Of a stretch of DNA of 64,000 bases, positions 1-9,206 are shown piece by piece. The notes under the pieces were generated by a model. It ran no database searches. It had not been told where the DNA came from and saw nothing but the letters and a program-made list of their open reading frames with translations. Position numbers and translations under genes: made by a program. The DNA is from Pedobacter gandavensis (GTDB lineage Bacteria > Bacteroidota > Bacteroidia > Sphingobacteriales > Sphingobacteriaceae): contig NZ_WNXC01000001.1 in the NCBI RefSeq assembly GCF_014172405.1, positions 806,001 through 870,000 of the forward strand, given 5' to 3'. The number at the start of each line of letters is the position of its first letter. Position 1 is the stretch's first letter.

Positions 1-909
1 AATGTCTATACTCCGGGAAACAGGTGGAATTTTCAGGGCAGTCTGGTTGCCGCAAAAACGGTGGTACCCGATTTCGGACTGGGTATAGGTGCAAAAGTAA
101 GCGGGACACCAGAGCAAGAGATTCTCGCCAATCCAGATCGTAAAGTATATGTGATTCATGGAGAATATTACAATTTCAAGGAGAAAGTATACAAGCAAGT
201 GATGGATCACCTATTTGTTGGCGCTGGAGTTTCCATTGATATCCGGAGGAAATTGATCGATAAAGACCACCCGGATGCCGTCACTCCCTACCAGGTTTAC
301 AGTGAGGAACATGGATTAAAAACCAATCATTACCTTTCTAATGGGTTTTTATTCAACTTACAATACACGACCCGTGACCATCAGAACCGCGCGTATAAAG
401 GTATTTATGCGGATGCTGGATTGAGGGTAAATCAAAGCTGGATTGGTAGTACAAAAAATGCAGTACAAATTACCACAGACTTTAGAAAATATTGGAGCCT
501 TTCTTCCAAAAATCCGGAACATGTGATTGCTTTTTGGAATTGGGGATCTTATTTGGTGAGTGGAACACTTCCCTATTTTGAACTTCCTGGAACTGGTAAG
601 GATGCCAACTTCAGAAGTGGCAGAGGCTATACAGTTGGTTATTTTAAAGGCACGGATTACTTCTATTCGGAAGTTGAATATCGTTTTCCAATCACCACAA
701 ACAAGTTTTTAAGCGGCGTTACCTTCTTTAACATACAAACGGCAAACGACAATTTAGGGACCAAGCTGTTTCAAAAATGGCAACCTGCTGGTGGTGCCGG
801 CTTGAGAATACTCTTTAATAAAGCCACTAGAACCAATTTAGCTGTAGATTATGCTTTTGGGAATTTTGGTGCCAGAGGCCTTTTCCTTGGCTTGAATGAA
901 GTATTTTAA
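1..909 (+). CDS. BamA/TamA-type outer membrane protein, C-terminal part (5' end outside window)
   Basis: The reading frame is open from base 1, so the gene begins before the window; the first GTG at base 61 is an internal codon. The visible 302 codons have alternating hydrophobic and polar residues with many aromatic residues, as expected of beta strands in an outer membrane barrel. The end (NLAVDYAFGNFGARGLFLGL then NEVF) matches the typical last strands of Omp85/BamA/TamA surface-antigen barrels in Bacteroidetes, which finish in a terminal Phe recognised by the BAM machinery. The likely place of action is the outer membrane, as an assembly or translocation protein, but without the N-terminal POTRA region the subfamily cannot be fixed. 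It is followed by a strong hairpin terminator. Confidence 0.7.
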   Translation, partial: NVYTPGNRWNFQGSLVAAKTVVPDFGLGIGAKVSGTPEQEILANPDRKVYVIHGEYYNFKEKVYKQVMDHLFVGAGVSIDIRRKLIDKDHPDAVTPYQVYSEEHGLKTNHYLSNGFLFNLQYTTRDHQNRAYKGIYADAGLRVNQSWIGSTKNAVQITTDFRKYWSLSSKNPEHVIAFWNWGSYLVSGTLPYFELPGTGKDANFRSGRGYTVGYFKGTDYFYSEVEYRFPITTNKFLSGVTFFNIQTANDNLGTKLFQKWQPAGGAGLRILFNKATRTNLAVDYAFGNFGARGLFLGLNEVF

Positions 910-910
910 A

Positions 911-956
911 TATCCATTTTAACAGCTGGATTTTCTCCAGGTTGTTAAAATGGATA
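911..956. terminator. Bidirectional hairpin between convergent genes
   Basis: TATCCATTTTAAC at the left is exactly complementary to GTTAAAATGGATA at the right, with an inner CTGG/CCAG pairing. It lies between two convergent stop codons (909 and 966), so it can end transcripts from both sides. Confidence 0.75.
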
Positions 957-965
957 CGCATAAAA

Positions 966-2078
966 TCAGAGCTTGAAAAAGATCTTCTTACGGTATAAGA
1001 AATAGCAAATCCCCCATTCGGCGGCAAAAGTAGCTAATGCAGCTGCGACTAAAAACCAGTGATGCGATAAGCCCAACAAAATTTCCATCGGACTGAGCAG
1101 CATAATTACATAGCTATTGAACCAATTCCGGCCTACAATTTCAAAAAACAGGTAAATGAAGATGGAGTTCATGCCAATCACCTGGAAGAAAAGCAAGCCT
1201 TTCTGGTGTTTACGCAAGTCTATCCACCAAAAACATAAGGCAACCAGCAAACAGCAAAAACCCAGGGAAGCCAATACAAAAGAACTGGTGGCAATAGGCT
1301 TAATGATCAAAGTAACCTCAAAAAAGTCCAAGGTATAACCGCTTAGTAGCAGAATGATCCCAGCAGGAACTAACCAGGCTAAAGGTTGCTTGAATTGCAT
1401 GAATAGTTTTCCAACAATTACACCTGCAAGCGTGTGCACTGCAGTAGGCAACCAATTGATGAATACATAGTGGTTTCCTTTTTGCTGAAACCAAAGGTAA
1501 TCCAGATAACTACCGATATTACGGCCATCGGTAAAACCTGCTACAAATCCGGGAATAGACCAGAAACGGTAAAGGAATTCGGTGAGTAGTAAAATACCTA
1601 CTGCTGCGAGGATCTGATACTTGATTTTAAAATCAAATAGCAGAAAGGCAATGATCGTGGTAAAAGCAAGCTGCGTGAGTATATCCGTAAGGTCTAATGC
1701 ATTTAAGGATAGCCAGTCTGGGGTATGGACTCTTTTTATAATTCCCCAGAACAGCAGCAAGCTACTGCGCTTCAGGATTTTCAAAAAGCGTTCATTCCAG
1801 GATATCCCCTGCTCCTTTTGTCGGGTTAAGGAATAAGTCATGGCGATACCAGCCATGAACATAAAAGCAGGCTGAATCAGGTCCCAGAAATGCAGTCCCC
1901 TCCAGTCATTGTGAAAAAACTGGCTCATTACAGCTGCAGAAAAGCTGTCTCGATTGCATAATTCATGAAGATAAACGTAAAATTCAGTGCTTTCTAAAGC
2001 CAGCAGGACCATGATCAAGCCTCTCATAAAATCAAGAGACAGCAAGCGTCCGGATGGCACAACAGTGGTTTGGTTCAT
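966..2078 (-). CDS. Heparan-alpha-glucosaminide N-acetyltransferase-like (DUF1624/DUF5009) membrane acyltransferase
   Basis: A 370-residue integral membrane protein with about ten hydrophobic helices. The start RLLSLDFMRGLIMVLLALES matches the opening helix of the DUF1624/DUF5009 family, related to HGSNAT, which moves acetyl groups across a membrane to sugars. A second family mark is the segment around residues 60-80, WDLIQPAFMFMAGIAM. Bacterial members probably acylate cell-envelope or extracellular glycans, but the substrate is not known. It stands alone, convergent with the BamA-like gene, and is separated from the upstream Sus locus (same strand) by a terminator, so it is probably expressed on its own. 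Start at ATG 2078, giving a short cytoplasmic N-terminus. Family assignment is firm; substrate is unknown. Confidence 0.75.
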   Translation of the reverse strand: MNQTTVVPSGRLLSLDFMRGLIMVLLALESTEFYVYLHELCNRDSFSAAVMSQFFHNDWRGLHFWDLIQPAFMFMAGIAMTYSLTRQKEQGISWNERFLKILKRSSLLLFWGIIKRVHTPDWLSLNALDLTDILTQLAFTTIIAFLLFDFKIKYQILAAVGILLLTEFLYRFWSIPGFVAGFTDGRNIGSYLDYLWFQQKGNHYVFINWLPTAVHTLAGVIVGKLFMQFKQPLAWLVPAGIILLLSGYTLDFFEVTLIIKPIATSSFVLASLGFCCLLVALCFWWIDLRKHQKGLLFFQVIGMNSIFIYLFFEIVGRNWFNSYVIMLLSPMEILLGLSHHWFLVAAALATFAAEWGICYFLYRKKIFFKL

Positions 2079-2114
2079 TTGGTTTAAGTGGTTAATTTTA
2101 AATTTCGGTCAAAA

Positions 2115-2149
2115 AAAAAAGGGATTGGATCAAATCCAACCCCTTTTTT
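2115..2149 (-). terminator. Rho-independent terminator of the Sus-type operon
   Basis: AAAAAAGGGATTGGA pairs with TCCAACCCCTTTTTT apart from one mismatch. Read on the minus strand it is a GC-containing hairpin ending in a U tract, 13 bases after the stop of the last gene of the SusC-SusD-lipoprotein operon. Confidence 0.85.
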
Positions 2150-2161
2150 ATGGAGAGTAAA

Positions 2162-2641
2162 TTAAGGTTTATTAAAGGAAGTTACAACAATCGTCCAGGT
2201 CTTTTTTGTTCCGTTGGCAGCAGTGACTTCATACTGTTGTGGAACCGTCAGATTGGTAGGATCGCCTAATTTTGGTGTTCCTGCTAAAGGTTTAATTGTA
2301 GCAGCAGTAGAGATATCCAGGTATACCCAAAGGTTATTTTGTGCCACTTTTGCGCGTTCTGCAATACTGAAACTACCACTGGCAGCTGGGACTGTAACTG
2401 CCAATTTAATGGTCGAGTTTGGGGCGTCCACTGTCTTGACCACATCCAGTTTTTTAATGGCCACAATGGATTGCCCGCCATATTGATCTGGTCCATTGAA
2501 CCGGTACTCCACATATACATTGTCTATATTGGTACCATCCCATTCCGGATAATCAGGAAGCCCCTTTTTCAAACAGGAAGTCATCACGGTAGTTACTAAG
2601 AGTAAACTTAGGCAGAGCAGAGTTTTTATATTTTTATTCAT
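2162..2641 (-). CDS. Sus-locus accessory lipoprotein (DUF5018-like), hypothetical
   Basis: A 159-residue exported lipoprotein: a Lys-rich start, a hydrophobic stretch and the lipobox VMTSC at about residues 19-23. The mature part is predicted beta-rich; the ending KKTWTIVVTSFNKP with an earlier EVTAANGT resembles the last strand of DUF5018-type Ig-like modules found with SusC/SusD systems. It is the third gene of the operon (27 bases after SusD), the position where surface glycan-binding lipoproteins usually lie. A role in binding the substrate at the cell surface is inferred from position only; no enzyme motif is seen. The family name is tentative. Confidence 0.6.
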   Translation of the reverse strand: MNKNIKTLLCLSLLLVTTVMTSCLKKGLPDYPEWDGTNIDNVYVEYRFNGPDQYGGQSIVAIKKLDVVKTVDAPNSTIKLAVTVPAASGSFSIAERAKVAQNNLWVYLDISTAATIKPLAGTPKLGDPTNLTVPQQYEVTAANGTKKTWTIVVTSFNKP

Positions 2642-2668
2642 GATTTTATAGCTAATAAAGAGTTAAGG

Positions 2669-4537
2669 TTACCAACCCGGGTTTTGCGGGCCAAATTTAG
2701 GGTTTTGATCAATCAGACCTTGTGTGATTGGGAATAGATACCTTCTGCTATTGTCAAATACACGGATGTTATTTGAAGAGAAAAACGATCCTTGAACAAT
2801 AGAAAAGGACTTTCTGTCTTTACTGATGTCCATTACTGTTGGCAATTGTTCAAGTTCAGGGATTTTATCGCCAGAAGGCTTACCATAGTTGGCATCACCA
2901 CCATAACGTCCCCAACGCAACAAACTCCAGTAATAATCATTCTCTAATACCAGATCAATTCTTCTTTCGCGTTTGTAATCTGTCCAGGCTTCTGCGCTGG
3001 TTGCTGCTTGGGAAGCTGGCAGTTTACCATGCGTTACCCGGGTTTTATTGAACATAGCTACCGCGTTTGCCACATCTCCTTTTAGCAAATAAGCTTCAGC
3101 CATATTTAAATAAACACGTCCTAATCTGCTTACTACAAAGTGATAGTCGGTAGGCGTCGAATTGATATATCTTGGAGAAATATTTTCGTACACCCCTTTT
3201 TTCCAGTACAAGTTAGATAAGCTTAGGTAATAACCTACACCGTCAATCTTAATCCAACGGTCTGCATTACCTCTTAATCCCGTAGTAATCGTCTCCCCAT
3301 AGAATTTTGTAGAATCACTGATGATGGAAGCTGCCCATCTGGCATCCCGACCTTTGTTGGTTAGTGTCCAGATACTCTCTGTGCTTCCCGGTCTGATCAT
3401 ACCTCTTTTGATAGAGGTTTCGCCCCCTGCTTTACGAATGGCAGTAGTTGGAATTACCGCAGTTTCATCTACTGCAGCAAGGTATTGAGAGGTTTGGTTC
3501 CAAGGTAGTGCTTTTGTAGGATTTGCCTGATCAATCACCAGATAATCATCTGCCATATTCTGTGATGGACCATGTTGAACCCAAGCTTCAAACACCGTAT
3601 TTGTGGCGGCAAACAATGGGCTACCTTGATTTTGCCTGACACGGTCGTTGTTCATATTTGGAACCATTAACTGCATTGGCGTACTAGACAAAAAGGTATT
3701 GGCTGCTTTACGATAAATGCCAAATACCGTTTCCGAAGAAAGTGGGTTTTCACTATTGAACATCGCCCCGTAATTATTTTCCAAGGCATAACCTCCTGAA
3801 ATAACGATCTGGGCATTTGCAATTACCTTATCCAGTAATGGATCTGAGGCTGATACACTTGCAGCAGCTGGATAGTTTTTGTAGGCCAGGGCGCTTAAAC
3901 AAACTTCTGTTAAAAATGAAGCAGCAGTATATTTATTTGCCCGACCAGAAACTTTTGTCGCTGGTAAATCTGCTACCGCATCTTCCAGGTCTTTAATAAT
4001 CAATTGGTACGATGCTGTTGGATTGGCCGTAGCAGGCAAGAATAAATCATCATCCGGATTCAGCACACCATCAATCCATACAATTCGGCCAGTACGGCGG
4101 GCGACAGAATAATAAGACATTGCTCTTAAGAACTTACCTTCTGCGATTAGCGCTTTTTTATCTGCCTCAGAAATGCCAACAGATGCGCCCACCTTGGTAA
4201 TGATCTGGTTGCAACGACGTATGGTAGACCAGTTATTGAAATTTCCACCTGAGTTACGATCTAAACGCTCATTAAAAACCGGAGCTGCGCCATTATAGAT
4301 GTCGTCAAAACCTAAGGTATTTAAAGTATATGGATCCGTTTGTGGCCCACTGGCATAATCATACATGATGCCATAAGTAGAAAAGATAAAGGTTTCCGCA
4401 TTGGCTTTGTTATTCCATACGGTCTCTTCAGAGATTTTGTTAAATGGTTCGGTATCTAAAACGCTTTTCTTGCATGAGCTGAAAAACACAGCGCCTGCAA
4501 CAGCCAGGGATACCATTAATTTTATATTTATTTTCAT
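2669..4537 (-). CDS. SusD/RagB-family substrate-binding lipoprotein
   Basis: 622 residues with a signal peptide and lipobox FFSSC around residue 22, so it is anchored in the outer membrane and probably faces outward. The segment FNKISEETVWNNKANAETFI is the usual SusD N-terminal block, the middle carries TPR-like helices (KFLRAMSYYSVARRTG, RVYLNMAEAYLLKG), and the C-terminus has the typical RRIDLVLENDYYWSLLRWGR and RRYLFPITQGLIDQNP blocks. SusD proteins cap the SusC barrel and hand over oligosaccharide or peptide substrates. It is 23 bases downstream of SusC in the same operon. Length is at the upper end for the family (usually 450-600). The substrate cannot be read from the sequence and no glycoside hydrolase lies in the operon. 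Confidence 0.93.
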   Translation of the reverse strand: MKINIKLMVSLAVAGAVFFSSCKKSVLDTEPFNKISEETVWNNKANAETFIFSTYGIMYDYASGPQTDPYTLNTLGFDDIYNGAAPVFNERLDRNSGGNFNNWSTIRRCNQIITKVGASVGISEADKKALIAEGKFLRAMSYYSVARRTGRIVWIDGVLNPDDDLFLPATANPTASYQLIIKDLEDAVADLPATKVSGRANKYTAASFLTEVCLSALAYKNYPAAASVSASDPLLDKVIANAQIVISGGYALENNYGAMFNSENPLSSETVFGIYRKAANTFLSSTPMQLMVPNMNNDRVRQNQGSPLFAATNTVFEAWVQHGPSQNMADDYLVIDQANPTKALPWNQTSQYLAAVDETAVIPTTAIRKAGGETSIKRGMIRPGSTESIWTLTNKGRDARWAASIISDSTKFYGETITTGLRGNADRWIKIDGVGYYLSLSNLYWKKGVYENISPRYINSTPTDYHFVVSRLGRVYLNMAEAYLLKGDVANAVAMFNKTRVTHGKLPASQAATSAEAWTDYKRERRIDLVLENDYYWSLLRWGRYGGDANYGKPSGDKIPELEQLPTVMDISKDRKSFSIVQGSFFSSNNIRVFDNSRRYLFPITQGLIDQNPKFGPQNPGW

Positions 4538-4560
4538 CGAATATTATATTTATTGGGAGA

Positions 4561-7500
4561 TTAAAAACCTATGTTTAAACCAAAAGAAACGGTACGCTGA
4601 ATTGGGTAGTTCTCGTTATTCTGATCTGATTCCGGATCAATAAAGTAATCCATGCTCTTAGAAGAGGTTAGCAAATTGGTTCCTGAGAAAAACAACTTAC
4701 AGTTTTTCAATACTGATCTTTTCAACAATGAGTGCTTGAAATCGTAGCCGAACTGCAAGTATTTAAGTCGCAGGAACTTTGATTTTAACACCCAGAAATC
4801 ACTACCTACGCCGTTGTTACCACCGTTTACCCCTGCAGAAGAAACCTGACGTGGGAATAAAGCATCGGTGTTGTCCGGTTTCCAGTAATCCTGTTGAAAT
4901 CCATAAATTAAAATCCCCTGAGAAGATGTACCCTGAATGATCGAACCTAAATAACGGTCACGGTTACCAGAACCCATCACCACAGCGCTTAAGAAGAATC
5001 CTTTGTAGCCAAAATCCATGGTTAGTCCATAATTGATACGAGGCTTGGTATTGCTCCCTACATTTCTAAAATCTGAACCATCAATTTTACCATCACCATT
5101 GTTATCTGCATACCTTAAATCTCCAGCCACCACATTCACCGAGGTGATTCTTCTAGGACCGGTTAACAAATCTGCGTTATTGGTATAAAAGCCCAAGTTG
5201 TTGTATCCTTGTTGTAAAAAGCCTAAGTCTGTACCTGAAATTCTGGAATATGGATTTTTAAGTGCATTCTCATCTTCATTCGTGGTACGTTCCCAAACTT
5301 CATTGAAATAAGTGAAGTTTAAGCCTACTTTATAACTGAAGTCACTTACTTTATCATCCCATGCCAGACCAAGCTCTGCACCTTCTCTACGCAATGCAGC
5401 TTCTTTAAAGTTTATCGGCGGCAAGCCAATCCCTAAAGTAGAAGAGAACCTCGGATCTGCGGTTACATAACCCGTAGTACGTTTATAGAAATAATCCATA
5501 GAAGCAGTTAAACGGCTATTTAATGAAGCCAGGTCTATCCCGATGTTTCGTTCTCTGTCGCTATACCAGGAGAAATTATTACTGGCTAAAGATCCAGGCT
5601 CAGAGGTGCCTTGTACCAGGTTTCCATTCACTACCCATGCATTTGCATCTACAGAATACCCTGGTACATACGCATATAAGTTGACTCCATTAGACACCGC
5701 AGATCCACCCAATTGTCCTACCAATCCAAAAGATCCGCGGATTTTTAGGTAATCCAGGATGTGTTGCTCTTTCAGGCCTTTCATGAAATTCTCTTCTGAA
5801 AGTGTATAACCACCGGATAAAGAGTAAAAAGTTCCCCAACGTTTGTGTTTTGGAAAGGCGCTATTTCCATCGTATCGAATGGTTCCGTCTACAAAATACT
5901 TAGACTTATAGTTGTAAGATAATCGACCTACATAACCCGCTCTAGCCGTTTCATATTCAGAGCCATTAGCTTGCTGGTCTACCGTTGGTCCGGCATTAAA
6001 CTGATCATAAATAATCTGATAGTTTCTTCTAACTGCAGAAAGAGAATTACTCGTTGTTTTTGACTGCTCATAAACTCCGGTAAAATCAATGCTATGATCA
6101 CCGAAAGTCTTATTGTAAGTCACAAAACCTTGCAAATTGAAAGTCGTACCATCACCTCTTGTACCACTTAAAGAAGGCGCACCAGCTGGAATGGCGACTG
6201 TGCTATTGAGTAAATAACTAGGCGCAGAAACATTCCATGATTTACCGATAGAGTTCCACATGTTATAACTACCGGTAGCTTTCAGGTTTAATCCAGGAAG
6301 AAAGGGGGCTGCGTAATCTAAGCCTAAAATACTATTGAAAATCCGTGAGGAGTTTTTATTGTATCCGGATAATGGCGATAACTCGACTACAGGATTATCG
6401 GTTGTGCCAGAATAAGGCAAACCAAATTCATTAACAGCTAGATCTTTAGATGCTTTTTGCTGAATGTGTTGATAAATACCAGCATAAGAACCTGCAGTGT
6501 TAGAATTTGGAACCCTATTGTTTTCTACATAGCCATCCAAACCTGTGGTTACTTTTAAGTGGATTTTATCAAATTCACTCACGGTATTTAAACGGTAGGT
6601 ATAGCGCTCATTGTAATTGTTATCCGTTTTAAGGTTGGTCCCTTGTCTAAAATAAGAACCTGAAGCATAGTAAGTTAACTCTTTTGTTCCTGAAGTAACA
6701 GAAAGGTCATGACGGTTCTCTAAGCCATATTTTTTCAAAGCCAATTTCTGCCAATCTGTATTTGGGTATAAGAATGGTTGAGACTGGTCTTTATACAGCC
6801 CCAAAATTGCGTCTGTGATTGGTTGAGTCCGACCTTCTGCCCTATAGACTTCGTTGATGGAATTTAAATTCTCATAAGAACTTAATTTCTTTGGAAACAA
6901 GGTTGGAGAAGAAAAAATCTGGTTGAAGGAATAGTTGATGTCTACCTTACCATCCTTTCCTTTTTTGGTGGTCACCATGATGATCCCGTTTGCACCTTGC
7001 TGACCGTATAATGCGGTAGCCCCTACATCTTTCAATACAGAATAGGATTCTATATCATTCGGGTTTAGGTTTTCAAAGTCATTTTGGCTGCGCACCTGAT
7101 TGTCGATTACGTATAAAGGTGTTCCTCCACCACGAATGGAGATGGTACTTTTCGTTCCTGGCGAACCGGCAGCACTGGTTACAATTAAGCCTGGTACTCT
7201 ACCCGCAACAGCATCATTGATAGACTGAACTGGCAAGGGTGCTACCTTGTCCATCGCTAAACTACTAATGGCACTGTTGATTTTCCTTTTGGTGGAAGTT
7301 CCATACCCTACTACCACGATATTATCCAGGATATTCTGACTTTCTCCAAGGATCACATTGATGATTTTAGTGTTGGCAGAAACAGATCTTTCTACGGTTT
7401 GATAACCGACCAGCGAGAACACCAATACCGATTTTTCGGCTGCGCTTATGGCGTATTTCCCCAAGGCATCTGTAGAAGTCCCTTTCTTGCTTCCTTTAAC

Positions 7501-7944
7501 GATAACAGATACGCCAGGCATTGCTACACCTGCGCTGTCTTTTACAGAACCGGTAATGACGACCTCATTCATCGCCGAGTTTTGGTTAGAAATGACCACC
7601 AGGCCTGTTCCAGATATGGAGAAATTTAGTCCGCTTTCCTTAAGGATCTGTTTCAAAATGTCTCCAACCAGTGCATCCTTAACGGTTAAACTGATATTTT
7701 TTGAAGCAGGAACAAAGTTCGGACTGTACACAAAGTGGTAACTACTTTGTTTCTCGATGGTTTTCAAGACATTTTCAATACTGGTGTTTTTTACATCAAT
7801 AGAGACTTTTTCTTGTGAAAAAACCTTCGCAGAAACATTAAGGCATGTGATCAACACCATAAAAAAAGTGAGCTTCATGAGCATAATGAGTTTGATGAGC
7901 GGTCTAGGCCAAGACCGCTGTTTGTGGAAGTAATAAATTATCAT
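4561..7944 (-). CDS. SusC/RagA-family TonB-dependent outer membrane transporter with STN signalling domain
   Basis: 1127 residues. After a long basic start and signal peptide (cleavage near VFSQ) comes an STN domain (about residues 45-115, VSIDVKNTSIENVLKTIEK), then a carboxypeptidase-D-like regulatory module (about 125-200, GSVKDSAGVAMPGVSVIVKG), the TonB-box/plug region (VVVGYGTSTKRK; DAVAGRVPGLIV; SIRGGGTPLYVID; TALYGQQGANGIIMVTTKKG) and a 22-strand-type barrel ending in SFGLNIGF. It imports a substrate captured by the neighbouring SusD protein, using TonB energy. The STN domain shows that it also signals occupancy to FecR, which lies just upstream on the same strand. Start at 7944 is kept because Pedobacter-type SusC proteins share the pre-signal stretch (RPLIKLIMLMKLTFF). 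Confidence 0.95.
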   Translation of the reverse strand: MIIYYFHKQRSWPRPLIKLIMLMKLTFFMVLITCLNVSAKVFSQEKVSIDVKNTSIENVLKTIEKQSSYHFVYSPNFVPASKNISLTVKDALVGDILKQILKESGLNFSISGTGLVVISNQNSAMNEVVITGSVKDSAGVAMPGVSVIVKGSKKGTSTDALGKYAISAAEKSVLVFSLVGYQTVERSVSANTKIINVILGESQNILDNIVVVGYGTSTKRKINSAISSLAMDKVAPLPVQSINDAVAGRVPGLIVTSAAGSPGTKSTISIRGGGTPLYVIDNQVRSQNDFENLNPNDIESYSVLKDVGATALYGQQGANGIIMVTTKKGKDGKVDINYSFNQIFSSPTLFPKKLSSYENLNSINEVYRAEGRTQPITDAILGLYKDQSQPFLYPNTDWQKLALKKYGLENRHDLSVTSGTKELTYYASGSYFRQGTNLKTDNNYNERYTYRLNTVSEFDKIHLKVTTGLDGYVENNRVPNSNTAGSYAGIYQHIQQKASKDLAVNEFGLPYSGTTDNPVVELSPLSGYNKNSSRIFNSILGLDYAAPFLPGLNLKATGSYNMWNSIGKSWNVSAPSYLLNSTVAIPAGAPSLSGTRGDGTTFNLQGFVTYNKTFGDHSIDFTGVYEQSKTTSNSLSAVRRNYQIIYDQFNAGPTVDQQANGSEYETARAGYVGRLSYNYKSKYFVDGTIRYDGNSAFPKHKRWGTFYSLSGGYTLSEENFMKGLKEQHILDYLKIRGSFGLVGQLGGSAVSNGVNLYAYVPGYSVDANAWVVNGNLVQGTSEPGSLASNNFSWYSDRERNIGIDLASLNSRLTASMDYFYKRTTGYVTADPRFSSTLGIGLPPINFKEAALRREGAELGLAWDDKVSDFSYKVGLNFTYFNEVWERTTNEDENALKNPYSRISGTDLGFLQQGYNNLGFYTNNADLLTGPRRITSVNVVAGDLRYADNNGDGKIDGSDFRNVGSNTKPRINYGLTMDFGYKGFFLSAVVMGSGNRDRYLGSIIQGTSSQGILIYGFQQDYWKPDNTDALFPRQVSSAGVNGGNNGVGSDFWVLKSKFLRLKYLQFGYDFKHSLLKRSVLKNCKLFFSGTNLLTSSKSMDYFIDPESDQNNENYPIQRTVSFGLNIGF

Positions 7945-8026
7945 ATTTTTGGTTTTTGGTTTGCAGGTTTTTTGACAGCCGATATTGCGTTGGCAACTGT
8001 CAGAAATTGAGGATCAGAATGTACTC

Positions 8027-8055
8027 AGGGCGGTGCTTCAACACCGCCCTTTTTT
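8027..8055 (+). terminator. Strong GC hairpin with T tract between fecR-like gene and susC
   Basis: AGGGCGGTG and CACCGCCCT form a perfect 9-bp stem with a 6-base loop, followed on the plus strand by TTTTT. The flanking genes are both on the minus strand, so the classical terminator orientation is against the operon. It could stop antisense transcription, or act as a processing or partial stop structure between FecR and SusC. The tract overlaps the FecR stop codon. Confidence 0.6.
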
Positions 8056-9070
8056 ATTCAGAGATCGTCACGGTTCTATCTTTCATCTCATATTTAAATT
8101 TATGGGCTTCTTGTAAGGATTGTAATACATCTACGATACTTTCATTGTTGTAATTTGCTCTGAAACGGTAGTTTTCAACCGTTTTGGATTTGAATTGGAT
8201 TTCTATGTCATACCATCTTTCCAGGATATCTTTTATTTCTGCAAAAGTCTGATCGTAAATTTCCAGACTGTTATTCTTCCATGCAGTCTCTACCACAACG
8301 GTGTCAGTTCTTTGTGTATAGTGCTGGATGCGAACATTTGGACTTGATTTAAGTTGTTGCTTACCGGGGGTATTCAATAACTTTTCAGGATTCAAGAAGA
8401 CTACTTTCTCACTAGGTTTTAAAATGATCTGTTTTGAATCCGGACTTAGTCCGCACATAGAAATAGAACCGCGGATAAGCGTTGCAGTCGCATTGAAGTC
8501 CGTTGGATAGGCCTTCACATTAAATGCAGTACCCAATACGTTGATGTTAAACACTTTGGTGTGTACTTTGAAGGGTTTAGTCTTTGAATGTACAACATCA
8601 AAATAAGCTTCCCCAGTTAAGTCAACCTCCCGGCGCTCTTGATTGTAATCTTTTGCCAGAACTAATTTACTCTCCGCATTTAACCATACAATGGTACCGT
8701 CCTGCAGTCGAATTTGCTTCTTTTCGCCAGTTCTGGTTTCAAATACGGAGGCATTCAAGGATGATTCATTAAATAGATTCAGTTTCTGGGTGTTAAAAAA
8801 CAGAAGACCTCCAGCAGCCGTGATCAGTACAGCGGCCGCTGCCGCCATCCAACGATTGCGGAAAGATCCAGAATTTTGGAGGACAGGCTGAACTTCCTGA
8901 TGCAACCTCTGGTAAATTTCATCATGAATTCTTTCTTTATCGCCGAGATCTGCAGTCCATGTCTTCCATTTAAAATCATCCTGATAGTTTTCCAACAGGA
9001 GGATTTCTTCAGGCGTACAATTGCCCTGCAGATATTGTTCGTAAAGTGCTAAAAACTCTTTTTCGGACAT
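8054..9070 (-). CDS. FecR-family anti-sigma factor
   Basis: 338 residues from ATG 9070 (MSEKEFLALYEQYLQG); in-frame codons further upstream would add a hydrophobic tail unlike the family. Cytoplasmic N-terminal helical region (about 1-70, GNCTPEE typical of the FecR N-domain), one transmembrane helix (about 74-92, MAAAAAVLITAAGGLLFF), a periplasmic FecR domain (about 105-210, TRTGEKKQIRLQDGTIVWLN; GEAYFDVVH; TKVFNINVLGTAFNVKAY) and a C-terminal DUF4974 domain (SLEIYDQTFAEIKDILERWY onward). It holds an ECF sigma factor until the STN domain of the loaded SusC reports substrate. It precedes susC on the same strand, while its probable sigma partner is divergent, 136 bases away. Confidence 0.93.
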   Translation of the reverse strand: MSEKEFLALYEQYLQGNCTPEEILLLENYQDDFKWKTWTADLGDKERIHDEIYQRLHQEVQPVLQNSGSFRNRWMAAAAAVLITAAGGLLFFNTQKLNLFNESSLNASVFETRTGEKKQIRLQDGTIVWLNAESKLVLAKDYNQERREVDLTGEAYFDVVHSKTKPFKVHTKVFNINVLGTAFNVKAYPTDFNATATLIRGSISMCGLSPDSKQIILKPSEKVVFLNPEKLLNTPGKQQLKSSPNVRIQHYTQRTDTVVVETAWKNNSLEIYDQTFAEIKDILERWYDIEIQFKSKTVENYRFRANYNNESIVDVLQSLQEAHKFKYEMKDRTVTISE

Positions 9071-9206
9071 ATGTTTATACTTGGTGTTATCTATATAGTG
9101 CCATATTCTGTAAGGCACACACCTACTAATGTTAAAAAAAAATAAAATATACATTATCAATGTCCCTGTTAAAAAATTATTACTTTTAAAACGGGGATTA
9201 TTATGT

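Noticed and set aside
9129..9206. Upstream ATG extension of the ECF sigma gene
   Set aside because: The added 26 residues are Lys/Ile/Leu-rich and do not fit the family; region 2 starts normally from ATG 9207.
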